Under the pieces are notes generated by a model that made no database searches, was not told the DNA's origin, and was given only the letters and a program-made list of their open reading frames with translations. Below, piece by piece: positions 12,385-23,489 of a stretch of DNA of 64,000 nt (position 1 is its first letter; each line of letters begins with the position of its first letter). The position numbers were made by a program, and so were the translations under genes. The stretch is from Membranipora membranacea (Eukaryota > Bryozoa > Gymnolaemata > Cheilostomatida > Membraniporidae), in assembly GCA_914767715.1 (NCBI GenBank), contig OU612070.1:12541501-12605500 (forward strand), read 5' to 3'.

Positions 12385-12745
12385 GCTATTAAGTTGGGCA
12401 TTGAACATCCCGACATTTATACCATGATGGACAATCAGACACGAACACTGGCCTTACGCTATATTCACAATGAGGATCATTTCATCAATGATTTGTTGAG
12501 TAAATGTCCATCTGGCAGATACCGTACAGTAAAACATAGAAGCTCACTGGGGAGAGACTGTTTTCTGCGTCATATCACTCTTATTTTAAACGAAATACTT
12601 TTTTAGACAGAGCTTTGATTTTTGTTATTCCAAGTGTCTTCGCTTTTTCTTGCTGATTCAAAGTGCCAGTAATTACACTGTATTTCGTATTTCATTTTTT
12701 CTTTTAATAATGCTGTCAGTGATAGTAATAAAATCCATCCATCCG
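12385..12745 (+). mobile_element. 3' end of a non-LTR retrotransposon (RT C-terminus)
   Basis: The translation TRTLALRYIHNEDHFINDLL, then KCPSGRYRTVKHRS, closely matches the end of the LINE at 41.9-42.9 kb (RTKTLALRYIHDDDHFMNNF, KCPSGRYQTIKHRS). It is a 5'-truncated copy of the same LINE family. The 3' end is followed by AATAAAATCCATCCATCC, a short tandem tail of the kind seen at the end of some LINEs. Open frame ends at 12606. Confidence 0.65.
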
Positions 12746-13000
12746 TATCCAACAATGCAATGTTTTTGGCTTTTAGGTTGATAGGAGTTATGAAAGTGGA
12801 TTATCTATGAGATTAGCATAATATCTTCCACCCTTTATTTACTGCATTATTTTATGTAAATTTAACTTGAATGAGATGTTTAATGTTAAATTGAAGTAAT
12901 TTGGGTTTGGCTTTGATCTGTGTAATGATTGAGGTAGTAGTTGGTAGAGCCCCTGTTTTAGAACCGAGTAAGGCAATGCCAAGGCTGAAGGTACTTCGCT

Positions 13001-13303
13001 TTGCCTCTTCTTCTCCCCATCCACCAATCAGAGCCCTTCCACTCTATTACAGCACGCTTTGCTAAATGGTTTAGAATCATACCCCTGCGCTCCGTCAACT
13101 CAGAGAGCCACGAGAGAGTTTTCAAAGATGTAAATAGTACCGAGAAGACCGCAAATTTTGACAGGGAGCATCTTCTCTCAAATGGGTTAACCCGTGTTCA
13201 GGTAAGAAAAGTTATTGAGAAATATAGAAAATCACAGCCAATGCCGGAAGTGACCATTAATAATAATATTAATGACTATGGTTCTGGCTCTTTACATTTG
13301 TAG
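13001..13303 (+). pseudogene. Module 2 of the unknown family (copy 1)
   Basis: The peptide begins PFHSITARFAKWFRIIPLRS and continues NSESHERVFKDVNSTEKT and NFDREHLLSNGLTRVQ. A second copy lies at 46741-47043 (PFHSITNHFGEWFRLSALKS, ERVFKYVKNTEG, NFQPEHF). The shared pattern is PFHSIT, F..WFR, L.S.N, ERVFK.V..TE and NF..EH. A GTAAGA donor at 13202 is available, but the frame also stays open past it to 13303. I do not know the biochemical role. The repeated occurrence in degraded copies points to a transposon-encoded protein. Confidence 0.55.
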
Positions 13304-13501
13304 GCTTGACAACCCCATTGGTCATTGAGTTCTTGGAGAATCCTCAATATTGAATTACAATACAATGGCAGCCTATTTCAGAAGATAGAGTTACGACTAA
13401 ACTTTACTGATCTATGTGATAGCCCTTGATTTCACATTCATTTTTATTTTATTTAGCTGAAAATAGAAGAAGGTGATATGGGCAAATGTTACAATTTGCA
13501 G

Positions 13502-13661
13502 CTCAGATGATAGAAGAGGATGTAACATCATTTGCCGCACACAAGGTGCGCATCAGCAACTATTTGTTGGAGGGCCTATGGCACACTGTTGAAGATGTAT
13601 CGTGGAAGCTTTTCGGGCTTTGAGGGGAGAAAAAATCTGATCTAATCCCGATGCATTTCAG
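13502..13661 (+). pseudogene. Module 3 exon of the unknown family (copy 1)
   Basis: The exon follows an AG acceptor and ends at a GTAAGA donor. It encodes MIEEDVTSFAAHKVRISNYL then LEGLWHTVEDVSWKLF, an in-frame TGA, and finally PMHFR at the donor. The paralogue at 47039-47200 has MIEEDVASSAAHKPRVSDYL, LEGVWHRIDE and the same PMHFR ending at its donor. The conserved exon border shows that the element or gene family is intron-containing and was copied as DNA. The stop codons in the two copies are at different places, so both decayed independently. Confidence 0.5.
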
Positions 13662-13896
13662 GTAAGACCTTGGTTTGTATTGTTTTGCATTTGGACAAAA
13701 GGTTTCGGTTTAGGAAACTAAAAATTTGAGAGTTAAGCGGTGATAAGGCTCACACAGGTAAATTATCATAGAGAAGTTCAAATCTCAAAGCCCAAATGTG
13801 GCACCTGAGCGCAGTTTTGAAGGCAGTCCGACTCTTCACCGAGTTCACGCCACCATTGAGAGTCTTTAGTTTAAAACATGTGTAATTATGTTTCAG

Positions 13897-14052
13897 ATCT
13901 CACCGCTTGAACAACGTGTGGCGGAACTCTGAGAATTCTTTCAAGTTATACAGGACCCGGCAGCTAATCAACCACGGAGGAGTTGAGGGCACGGTGCCAC
14001 CAGCTGTTGAAAATACTGAGCCAATTAGAATTGATGATGAAATTACAGACTG
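13897..14052 (+). pseudogene. Next exon of the unknown family, phase-compatible with module 3
   Basis: It begins after TTTCAG and joins in phase with the exon ending at 13661 to complete the Arg codon. It encodes SHRLNNVWRNSENSFKLYR, a Gly/Val-rich turn and an acidic end (EPIRIDDEITD), then stops at a TGA at about 14050. The stop lies before the next plausible donor, so this copy is either terminated or broken here. No known domain is recognised. Confidence 0.4.
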
Positions 14053-14693
14053 AGAGCTGATACCAAGTATAGGTAAATATTGGTGAAAATCACATCACAT
14101 CATTTTTTCTTACCCCAATGATTAACAAGATAGCTGGGGTTCCCCTATATGAAGGGGGGGCAACTGGTTACACCCCCAATAAGTTAGAAATAAGATGTTT
14201 AAGTGTATATAGTAGGTTGCTGGGGAACAGCAAGGGCCAGTCACAAACTTTATAGGTGGAATTTTGACCTTGTTACATAAGAACAGGCAGAAAATATAGC
14301 TCCAGCCACAAACACATGCATCCAGGTCACCTTTCACACACTGAGAAATACAGTACCATACATAGTACTTTAGGGTGGAAATAATCTAGATAAAAGGAAC
14401 GAGAAAACCTCGCAAACTGGCGAGATTAATAAAATTAGCGCAACTCGCTATAAGGGCGCCAAGATATTGCATGAGCCAAGAACACTCTGAGTGAGTGTGA
14501 GCAGCTGACCGAATCAACCTCGGCGAGTGTGTACGAAGAGAGATAAACTTTCAACATATATGTGCAGTAAAAAGAACATATTAAATGGAAAAGGATTTGG
14601 TGAAGTGAACTATCATTCTTTCTCAGCAAGTTTTTTGTTTGACTTGCAGTCCTGAATGGCCCCGCACCACTATATTATGAACATTTTTTGTAG

Positions 14694-15638
14694 ATTCATC
14701 ACCCTTGGGGTCGGATATGCCACACACCAGCCTTCCTTCAACACCTCCTGAGCCAGACACCCCTAATACTACTATTGTAAATACCCCCGTCCTCAAAGAT
14801 CAGATACCGAATAACAAAGGTATAATGCTCTATCCTCTCCATACATATCATTTGACCAAATATCGTTCTATTTGGACAGGGTTCTTGTGAAGATATGCCC
14901 CAAAGACCTGATCAACAACATATTACTTGCTTATAATGATACCATCCAGTTGCTTATTTGCAACTATAGAAAAGTCACTCTGAAGCTAACCAGACATTTC
15001 TCTGATTAGGTACACTGCAGCCATATGATAATTTAATTTTTTGGTTACGTGACTGATTTCCTGATGATCTGTATTGTCACAGAAGAGTGATTATAGTGAT
15101 TTATTTCTATAGTTTCCAGTTCACCAGATGTCTACACCTCAAAGACACCGAGACTAAGCATACTGTCAACACCATCATATGGCCTACAGACGCCTTCTCA
15201 TTCCAGTACCCCAGCTAGGGGTAGCAGGATGATGACCACCGAAGGTAAGCAATACAATGTTTAAACTTATTAATGTGCATTCTCTCTTGCAGATCATTTG
15301 GGATCTTTACCAATAATAATAAACAGTAAACTTGACAACTGACAGACAAGCAGATATCAATGGGTCTCACAGAAATATACTCTGGTTTTCCTTTAGTATG
15401 CATGTTTAAATTGCATTGTAGGAATGATCTACGTATGTATGTGGCAGGCTCAAAGGCGTACCAGCTCCTTAAGACACGGCGAGCTCTCAAACTAAATAAG
15501 AAAAGTGAACAGATAAAGGGACAATACAAGAGTGTGAGATCCAAAGTTAAAGACGATAGCCAGACAGCTAAAATTGCCATATTTGAAAGAGAGAAAAAAC
15601 ACGGCTTTATAAGCTCAGTCACGCCATCTGAGCGGTAA
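14694..15638 (+). CDS. Three phase-compatible exons: Pro/Ser/Thr linker plus basic helical C-terminus
   Basis: Exons are 14694-14818, 15113-15244 and 15397-15638. Each acceptor and donor is good (TTTTGTAG, GTATAA, TTTCTATAG, GTAAGC, TTCCTTTAG), the phases fit, and no stop occurs until TAA at 15636-15638. Exons one and two encode a disordered linker with repeated S/T-P pairs (for example STPPEPDTPNTT and LSTPSYGLQTPS), which would suit phosphorylation or flexible tethering. Exon three encodes a Lys/Arg-rich, probably helical segment (LLKTRRALKLNKKSEQIKG). It lies downstream of the module 2-3 exons and may be the 3' part of that unit. The function is unknown. Confidence 0.45.
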
Positions 15639-15899
15639 GATATTACCATTCTGAAGCGGCACCTGAAATCCCTGGAGCACTACCTCCATTACTAATCATT
15701 ATGTGTGTATGCTATTTATCATGTGCTGTACTGTCCCTCAGATCTATGCTACTATTTACAGTATTTGATGTAAACTACGCTTCTTTTTGCTTAATCTGAT
15801 TCATTCATTCATATATGCATGTGATTTGGATCACAACAAACATATTTTATCAGTTTGCATAATTCTTGTTATTATAACTCTGCCGATAGACATGATATT

Positions 15900-18800
15900 T
15901 AGTGCGAAAAAGTATGCCTCCATCTCCAGCCAACATTGATATATTAAAACACATAAGTTTACATTTGCTGTGCACGCTGATAAATTATTTATTACATATT
16001 AGTTCATTGAAGAATTGTTTGATGAACACTGACCACTCTCAATTTAACAAATTAGGAAAGCCAACTCCGAAGGGTCATTTTCAGCCAGAGAAGTATAATT
16101 CACTGAGTCCGCAATATGATATGGTTTTGTATTTTTTATATATGTTGAATATTTGTCAAGGGCGAAATTTGCCCTTATAATTACTATAAAAAATTAAATG
16201 CGATAAAGATAAATTTCCATAGCAGTCTATGCTGATTTTTCAAATGTAAAATGTAACATTGATTGATCGTACAGGGTTCTTGAAGACAATTTCTATTGAA
16301 GATTTTAGGGTATTCATATCCCATTGTTCAAGCGAGTGTTTACCTTTTAGATTAATTCTGACACTTCTCGCTTGAGGGTGAGCACAACTCCCAAAATATG
16401 AAAATGAAAGTACATATATGCGATATGGTTTTCGATGTGCACTTTTACCATGTTATTCACTTACAAATCTCAGTTGTGACTTAGGATTACCCGCTGATTC
16501 ACAATGCTGGAAATCACTCACATGATAGAACGGAGTATGGCAATTAAGATGTTTGCTGGAGATTTTCTTACCACATTTTGCTTGCAATATCTTCGCAAAC
16601 ACAGGTTGCATTGAGATATAGGCAATAATACACGTTTCTTATCAATAACTGTCCCTTTTGAAACTGAATTTCGTTTGAATGTGTAATATCACAGCTAGCC
16701 AGTGGCCTCCCAAGGTGATAATTTAACAAGATCACATAGGTCTGGTATGATGAAATGTGTGTTGGGTGTCAAAGTCAAATGTTTGCATATTACTTCCGTG
16801 CATTATCACATTTATCGGTGGAATATCCCAGTTGGCAGTCTGAGGGAAAACACTGAAGGTCAATGTGAAAAATGTATTAACTGATAATAGTGTGTGAGAG
16901 ATATTAGATCACACTTAGAAGAAGATTAAGAATAGAGTATACACTTAGGAAATACACTCAGAGAATAATATAAGAAAATTTGTACTACACTGCTCTTGCA
17001 GCGTAGTTAAGATAATTATGGTGATAACAACGAACCTCTCTTAGTTAATCGAATACTGTTATGACTGTTATGACGTGTGCTCTCCAGTTATTGTACGTAA
17101 GTGATCAACCTTCTCACTTACAAGTATTCCAATAATTTCTGTGAATTAGATTACAATCTTGTTATTGTGCACCTTGCAAGTTCCTTGAGCTCTTCTATGC
17201 TGAATATTAGATCTCATATAACCCCAGTATACATGAGTTGTTGGTTAGCTCTTCTGCTTTCCACTGGATGAAAGGAGAAATTTTGTGTTTTAAATTGATT
17301 TCACAATCTGGTTAAGAGTGTCTCCTTTGGTTTATGAAATGAGAGCCAAGCAGGGAGAATAATAAATCTTGTAATTTGGAGTTATCAACGGATGGGATAC
17401 AATGCTAACCAGAATGTTAGTCTCAGTACCAATAATTACTATTTCCCCATATGTCGTTGTACCATCAATTTGAGGACCAATCAATACATGGAAATAGCAT
17501 TCAGGTCAACATTCGTCCGTCTGCATTGCTCAATTTAAAGGCATTAATCCTTGGTCAAATCCATGCCATTAATGTTTTTAATTGAAATATGATTTGTTAT
17601 CTACTACACTCAAATATATACATGACTTTATCACCATCCTGTAGGTGTGTTAGGTAAGTAGGTACACCCTTGTTAGATGAGAGGTAATCCTGTTCTCGAC
17701 ATCATCTTCCGGTACATCATACTCCCTATCTCAAAAGACGTGGGCTAATCCTATTTGAATTACGTAGTCGTTGTCGGTTAATTCCACAACATAAATATAG
17801 TATAACTTCATTCTGTTAACTTTTGAAGGACAGTAGATGGAACTTCCGTTCCTGGAAAGATTTTGTTCTTATCCAGTACACTCAATGTCAATGCCAATGT
17901 CATGTACGTATGTAGATATACGCTGTGTAGAAGGCCACTCAAAATAGGACATAGTATGACATTGCCAACAACACAAATCCTTTTCCATGTCATAAATGTA
18001 CTGACTTCGCCGGGTAGCCTAGAAAGTTATATTGGGGGAGACTGTATTTACAAAGACCTTAAAACTAAGGGAAAAATCTGGATATAGGATCATTACCCTA
18101 TAGATCCTAAAATGTAGATTGTGAAGTCGTCTGTCTCAGTTTAGGCAAAGTAGATATCATCACTGAGGCTCCCTTCTACAAAAGCCACTGCCATTGTATA
18201 AACGTATAATAACACATGATCAACTAGCTAGTCACTAGTCATTACGGAACCGAGCTGGCTGATCACAAATAAGGATAAGGATAAGTAATCACATTACAAT
18301 TTAGTCATTGCAGTCAGCCATTAATAGCTTTTCACAAACACAAATCAAAAGCTGTCACTTAGACTACGCAGTCTAAGTTTATCGGTCCGATACACATTAT
18401 ATATACATATGTATTAATATCACCTCCTTTACCAGTCACAATTATCTAAACATTTGCAATGCAGCATGAAAAATCCTGTTGTTGGGACAACCCAAAGGTG
18501 AAGAAACCGAGGCCGTCGGGAATACCAAGGCTAGTAGAAAATCAAGGACCATGTATTTTAATTCTTAACATTTGGAAGTACCACTGATATGGCTATTATA
18601 CCTTTGAGTATGTAACGTGAAAGTTGTTAGCATAGGCTCAGACTAATGTATGTGCCAGTATTACAATTTGTGGTTGTCCACTCATGACTCTCATTTATCT
18701 ATGCATCAACGAATCAACTAATAACACGATACTTCAGTGTAGTAGTAGCCTTCGAACCATCAACATCTAGGGCTCATGCCCGTTCTGCCGACATCTTATT

Positions 18801-19900
18801 ATCTAGACTCAACTATTATATTATATTATATTATATTATATTTTATATTTATGGTGAGTTTTCTTCTGTTATTTATACTTGTCGACTGCGTAACTTTCAC
18901 TACAAATGTATAATTCTACCGATTGTGACGCTACATTATTTTGTTTATTCTCAACTCCGTTCTTATATTCAACGCGTTGTGAGGTTACCCGATTAATTAT
19001 TTATAATATATAATTGTCATTGCTGACTGGCGTTATGATGTAAAGTTCTATCTCAGATTGCTGGAGACTGATTAATTTATTTCTCAGTTTTGTTATATGT
19101 ACTTGTTTTTTTTAACCTGTCAGTGCATATATTTAGGATTAATAATTTGTTTTAGGAGCTAATTATGTCGGGGCGCTGCTATACTCAGTTAAGATAACAG
19201 TGTATACCATTATTACCTGTTCTGATTCTGTCGATGGTGGTTTAATACACCAACGATTGTGAGTTTAATATTTGAATTACATTTGACCATTTCATTTTGT
19301 AATACTGCGTACTCATATTTTTATAAACATAATTTGGCTTTCATAACATCGTGGCATATTTTTACCACACATAGATTTCGCACCATTCGTTTTTGTTGTT
19401 GCCACATTTTAACCGTTCTGACCATTTTAAAGCACAGATTACTCATACAACATTCATAATGAGATAATTACTATTGTTCCCTATTTTACCATCCATGCTT
19501 CACTTGACTAATAATTTTGTTTATCAATTCCAGGGTACAATTAAATTAAGACTGTTGCCAATATACAATACAACCACCATACTGACATAATGTAAACCAA
19601 GTAGAGGACTGGTGGCTAAGACCAAACTTGTCACATCTGTCTTTGGCAGCAGTAATGCTGGGGAAGTGAGTTAGTGTGTTCTTTGATTCAGGATTCAAAC
19701 TCCTCATTCATTGTATGTATCATTGTTACTGTGATTTTAGCTCTATGCGCAAAGGGTGGTAGTGAGATACAGCAGTGTGCGGTTGAGTCAGTGGCCTCCG
19801 ACTTTTCTGCATGGCTTAATCCTAGGTCGCCAAGAGATATCAGCACTGGCTTTAGTAGGAAAAGAAGGTTATATAGTCTGTTGAAAGTGACAACTGATAT
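15900..19900. other. Non-coding stretch without a recognised gene
   Basis: About 4 kb of AT-rich DNA has only short, low-quality open frames. A 5-bp microsatellite (TATTA) is at 18812-18849. Open frames at 15902-16180 and 17863-18087 carry no recognisable motif. The open frame at 19674-19958 is moderately protein-like (contains SEIQQCAVESVASDF) but ends at the border of the foldback element and is not recognised. Confidence 0.35.
18812..18849. repeat. (TATTA)n microsatellite
   Basis: About six uninterrupted copies of a TATTA pentanucleotide are followed by a degenerate TTTTATATTT. It is a simple sequence repeat with no associated feature. Confidence 0.9.
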
Positions 19901-19952
19901 CATGCAAGTAAATCTCTCAAAGTATTGCAACCAGCTCTTGACGCCATACACA

Positions 19953-20324
19953 GCTTAAACCACTGCTGCCACACAGCCAAACGTGTGCTTATAGGATTCT
20001 GTATAGCTCAAAACTAATAAATTGATGCTGCAATCTCAGCATTGTCACCTAATGAGCAAATAATCTGCACAAACTGATCGTCAAAATTAGGGTATGAAAT
20101 TAATTATCTACCAGCACGGGTGACGTAGTTACTGTCTCACTAGTGCATTCAGTACACGTCATAAGCTGGTGCGTAGATTTCATGCCCTGATTTTGAAGAT
20201 CAGTTTGTGGAAATTATTAGCCCATTAGGTGACAATTATGAGATTTAAGTCTCAATTAATTATCTTGGAGCTATGTAGAATTCAATGAGCACAAATTTGC
20301 CTGAGTGGCAGCAGTAGTTTAAGC
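19953..20324. mobile_element. Foldback element (MITE) with ~165-bp imperfect inverted arms
   Basis: The left arm starts GCTTAAACCACTGCTGCC and the right arm ends GGCAGCAGTAGTTTAAGC. Homology continues inward through matched blocks such as TTGTCACCTAATG with CATTAGGTGACAA, and ACAAACTGATC with GATCAGTTTGT, to about 20115 and 20160. The loop is only about 40 bp. No open frame fits a transposase, so it is non-autonomous, a MITE or foldback element. I could not define a target-site duplication with confidence. A LINE tail follows only 13 bp downstream. Confidence 0.75.
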
Positions 20325-20336
20325 CTAGACGATGAG

Positions 20337-20576
20337 ATGACCTTGACCTTGTCCTATGCCACTCCTGCATGGTTCATTAATCTGTCAGATACAAAGAAAA
20401 ATAGGATAGAATCTATTCAGAGGCATTGTTTGAGAGTTATTAACCTGGACACACCATATGATGATAGGAAAATAGCATCAAGCACACCATCACTATGCAG
20501 TTATCTTGAATATTTGTGCCCAAATTTTGCAGCAACAATTGCGGCCACTCTAGTGGGCTCAAAGATATACCACTAG
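20337..20576 (+). mobile_element. CR1/L2-like LINE fragment, RT C-terminal end
   Basis: The translation contains LSYATPAWFINLSDTKKNRI then ESIQRHCLRVI, the pattern found near the C-terminus of CR1/L2/Jockey-type reverse transcriptases (surface YA.P.W, then ..IE.IQ.R..R.I). Only this tail remains; there is no polymerase core upstream. It lies just downstream of the foldback element. Confidence 0.6.
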
Positions 20577-20579
20577 TTT

Positions 20580-21640
20580 ACACAAACTACAGTCTGACAA
20601 AAACAGCCTGTTCAGTAAATATGTTGCCTAAAAAATCTTTTCTGACTCATATATGAGATATGAGATATGAGAAGCGGACTTGGATTAATGAGCGCCCCTA
20701 TTCTCGATCTGGTCTGGGGGCTAGCTCGAGCCATTGTATTGCTGTGATAGCATAGTGTGATGCTGGGCATGCTGTTGTTAACTGCCCATCAGTGCGGGTT
20801 TGCTGACCGATGAGCAATATATTTATCCTAATTATTATCAGTAATAATGATACTGGTTTGCCTTTTAATTTTGATGTAATCTTCATATGGTGCTGATCAT
20901 GTTTATTGATCTTCAATTTGGTAATGGTGCCAAATGTCTCAAATACCAAAAACATTATTTGAACCATCTTTATTTATAAGTGCAGTGTTTGGTCTTAAAC
21001 TTCTCATTGTTGTTATAGCATGCATTGAGTCAGGCTCGGGGGACCTTTCTACCTATCGGCCTGGGGGCCATTTGTAGAAATAAAGCACAATTGGGTTGCT
21101 ATAAATTCAAATGACAATCATGACAACAGGAGAGGGAACACTGGGCTAAACTGATTTGAGCTGCAAGATGTATTACAATCAATCGATAAACCAGTTTATG
21201 GACAAAACATTTCTAATATGAAATCTGCATTTGCTAATGAACTCAGACATACATTGATGCTCTTCCAAAGTAGCCCAGTTAGCAGTCATGCAGAGACACC
21301 TAGGGAGTTTGAAGAGCCCATGTTAATCATCTCCTTCACTGAACAGCTGTTTAAAGAAAACAACTGAGTAAACAAACAAAGGCAACAACTGCTGATGGTC
21401 ATCAAGTTGAGTTTTATAGAAATTCAGTCCAAGCACAGACACCCACTATAGTGCTCAAACCGCAGAACAAGCACATAGTTATCAGACCAAATCATACCCA
21501 ACTACCGACAGAAATGTGAATACGCATCATACAAACTCCAGGTACATTGTAAATTTTATCCATAACCTGCTGTTTTCAATGGTGAACCAATTAGAATAAA
21601 TCATTAACTCAGTTTGTATGTTCTTGATTTGACAGAAGAT
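20580..21640. other. Stretch without a recognised gene
   Basis: I recognise no coding motif. The minus-strand open frame at 20698-20967 appears to be chance. A direct repeat GATATGAGATATGAGA lies near 20655. This interval may be the 5' flank of the LINE that starts near 21.65 kb. Confidence 0.35.
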
Positions 21641-22340
21641 AAAGATGAAAAGTTTTTTTCTATCTGTGGAAGTACAAAACGGGTAAGGCTAGGGAAATAA
21701 TCGAAGGTTATTAAAGGCTAGAGGATGATAAGGCATATGATACAAAACTTTCTAGACAAACGCAAATCTGAATTAAAACTAAACCTATCATGATGAAGAT
21801 CTTTGCAACAGTTAGCTCTCAAACTGAACGGACGTGACAGAATTTACTAAAATAATGAACAGGACAGGAATCCTATGGTACTGTCCAAAGTGTCAACCTA
21901 CGCTGCCTAAATATTTTTATGGACCAGGAGTTAAACCCTCCTTGGCTCAACTTGAAACAAAACTGGATGTATTGACAAAGATTGTTACAGACAGCCACAA
22001 AATAACAAAAACATATGCTCAAGTTACAGGCAAATCTAAGGAGGATAGTTCCGAAATCAGAGCCATTGCAAAGCCAGTTGAATTTCACCCTAATTTCACC
22101 ATCGGGATCTCCAGGCTTGGTTCGCAGAAACATAATGAGGGCCAATGAAAATCAAGACCAGTCAAAATCCAATTTCACACTGAGGTTATGAAAATAGATT
22201 TCCTTCGTAAGTTAAATAGTCTGAATTCGCCAAACAAAGAAGGAATTTTTGCCACGCTGGACCTCACCAAAGATCAACATCAACATCAAGATCAACATGG
22301 TGCGATATTGATAATGATGCTGAAACAATAGCTACATCTG
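21640..22340 (+). mobile_element. LINE ORF1 with PHD-like finger remnant and coiled coil (CR1/L2-like)
   Basis: The frame around 21834-22148 encodes GILWYCPKCQPTL, the terminal W-x-C-x2-C half of a PHD-type finger as found in ORF1 proteins of CR1/L2-like LINEs. A Leu/Lys heptad-like stretch follows (SLAQLETKLDVLTKIVTD). The N-terminal half of the finger (about 21650, containing FSICGS) is in a broken frame. From 22080 on, the sequence is duplicated at 23155-23465. The copy ends in a short insertion (CAACATCAACATCAAGATCAAC) not present in the second copy. It is a decayed, partial ORF1. Confidence 0.6.
22080..22336 (+). repeat. Direct repeat of LINE ORF1 block, copy 1
   Basis: This block is nearly identical to 23155-23465: both contain GGGATCTCCAGGC, GTAAGTTAAATAGTCTGAAT and GCCACGCTGGACCTCACCAA. 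Copy 1 lacks about 75 bp present in copy 2 between CTCACCAAAGA and TGCGATATTGATAA. The start-to-start spacing is about 1.07 kb. Confidence 0.85.
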
Positions 22341-22389
22341 CAAAAAATGTCACCGCTCAAAGTGAATCAGCCTAATAACTAATATGGTT

Positions 22390-22600
22390 ATTGGGTCTGT
22401 TCCGTTGCTGGGCGCGTTCGGGCTCGCCCTACCTCGCCAAGGCGCGCTGGTAGGGCTCGCCATACTGTGGCCGGGCGAGCCTGGTGGGCCATGTTGCCTG
22501 AATGCTGTTTCGCCACACAGTCGCCCAGCAACGCCTCGTGCTCGCCCACGCGGCGAGCCACGGCGAATATGGACACTTCAGCCTCCCCTGTTAGCCCATT
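22390..22600. other. GC-rich island with partly self-complementary ends
   Basis: About 200 bp of strongly GC-rich sequence sits in AT-rich LINE-derived DNA, with many copies of GGGCGAGC/GCTCGCCC in both orientations. GTTGCTGGGCG (22404-22414) is complementary to CGCCCAGCAAC (about 22523-22533), giving an imperfect hairpin. The frames across it are open on both strands but are Pro/Arg/Ala-rich by composition and probably not coding. It looks like a separate insertion, perhaps a small GC-rich foldback element or horizontally acquired DNA. Confidence 0.6.
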
Positions 22601-23154
22601 GTGAAATGTGATAGTGTCAGGCCTTCTTGTGTATTTCGTAGGATTAAAATATTTTATAATTGTTTGATGGGTATCCCTGGCTCAAAATTTTTTCATATCA
22701 CTGGTTAAGGTGGGTTGATTCAAGTACCAGTAGATGAATTATGCGACCTCATTAAATCCAACCGCGCAAAAACTATTACCCAGTCCAGCAAAAATTAAAA
22801 GCAGTAGTATTGAATTTGGATTGGAAATTGTAAATCAAATATCTATCGCTATCTATTCTAATATTATCTTGCAAGTATAAGGGTTTATGGAGAGTTTCTT
22901 AACGACATTAACACAATTGATTGTTCTGCTCGGTGCTTGGAGTTTGAAATAATACCTGTATACAGGAAGAACTTGTATGCTGATAAAATTTCTAATGTTT
23001 GATCCTAGATTCTTCTTCTGTAAAGAATTCTCTATGTTTAGCCGGATACAAGGACGGGATATGAAAAATTGGGCAAAGTGGGATAACTCTACAGCAACTT
23101 GAAGCCAAAATACTTTTAATGAACCGAGTGTATGTAATCTATTTACTTATCTTG

Positions 23155-23465
23155 GAATTCACCCTAATTCCACCATTGGGATCTCCAGGCATGGTTCGCA
23201 GAAAAAAAATGAGGGCCAATGAAAATCCAGACCAGTCAAAATCCAATTTCACACTAAGGTTATGAAAATAGATTTCCTTCGTAAGTTAAATAGTCTGAAT
23301 TCGCCAAACAAAGAAGGAAGTTTTGCCACGCTGGACCTCACCAAAGACGAATAAGAGAAAGATTTCATCATGAGGTGTGCAAGGAGGTCATTAGCTGAAA
23401 AATTTCCAGATACATTGTGCGATATTGATAACGATGCTGAACCAATAGCTACAGCTGCAAAAAAT
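23155..23465 (+). repeat. Direct repeat of LINE ORF1 block, copy 2
   Basis: This is the more complete copy of the block at 22080-22336. It encodes, with interruptions, the C-terminal part of ORF1 and continues directly into the endonuclease of ORF2, so it is probably the original context, while copy 1 belongs to a second, upstream element or a duplication. Confidence 0.85.
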
Positions 23466-23489
23466 AGGTAGGAAGAACACCGATAATGA

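Noticed and set aside
12905-12980. tRNA-like A-box (AGTTGGTAGAGCCCC)
   Set aside because: No B-box (GGTTCGAATCC type) or cloverleaf follows at a suitable distance.
15215-15649. 144-codon minus-strand open frame
   Set aside because: It is antisense to the phase-compatible exons at 15113-15638 and is explained as a shadow of the Lys/Arg-rich exon.
22384-22611. Overlapping open frames in the GC-rich island
   Set aside because: Stops are rare because of GC content. The translations are Pro/Arg/Ala-rich and match nothing.
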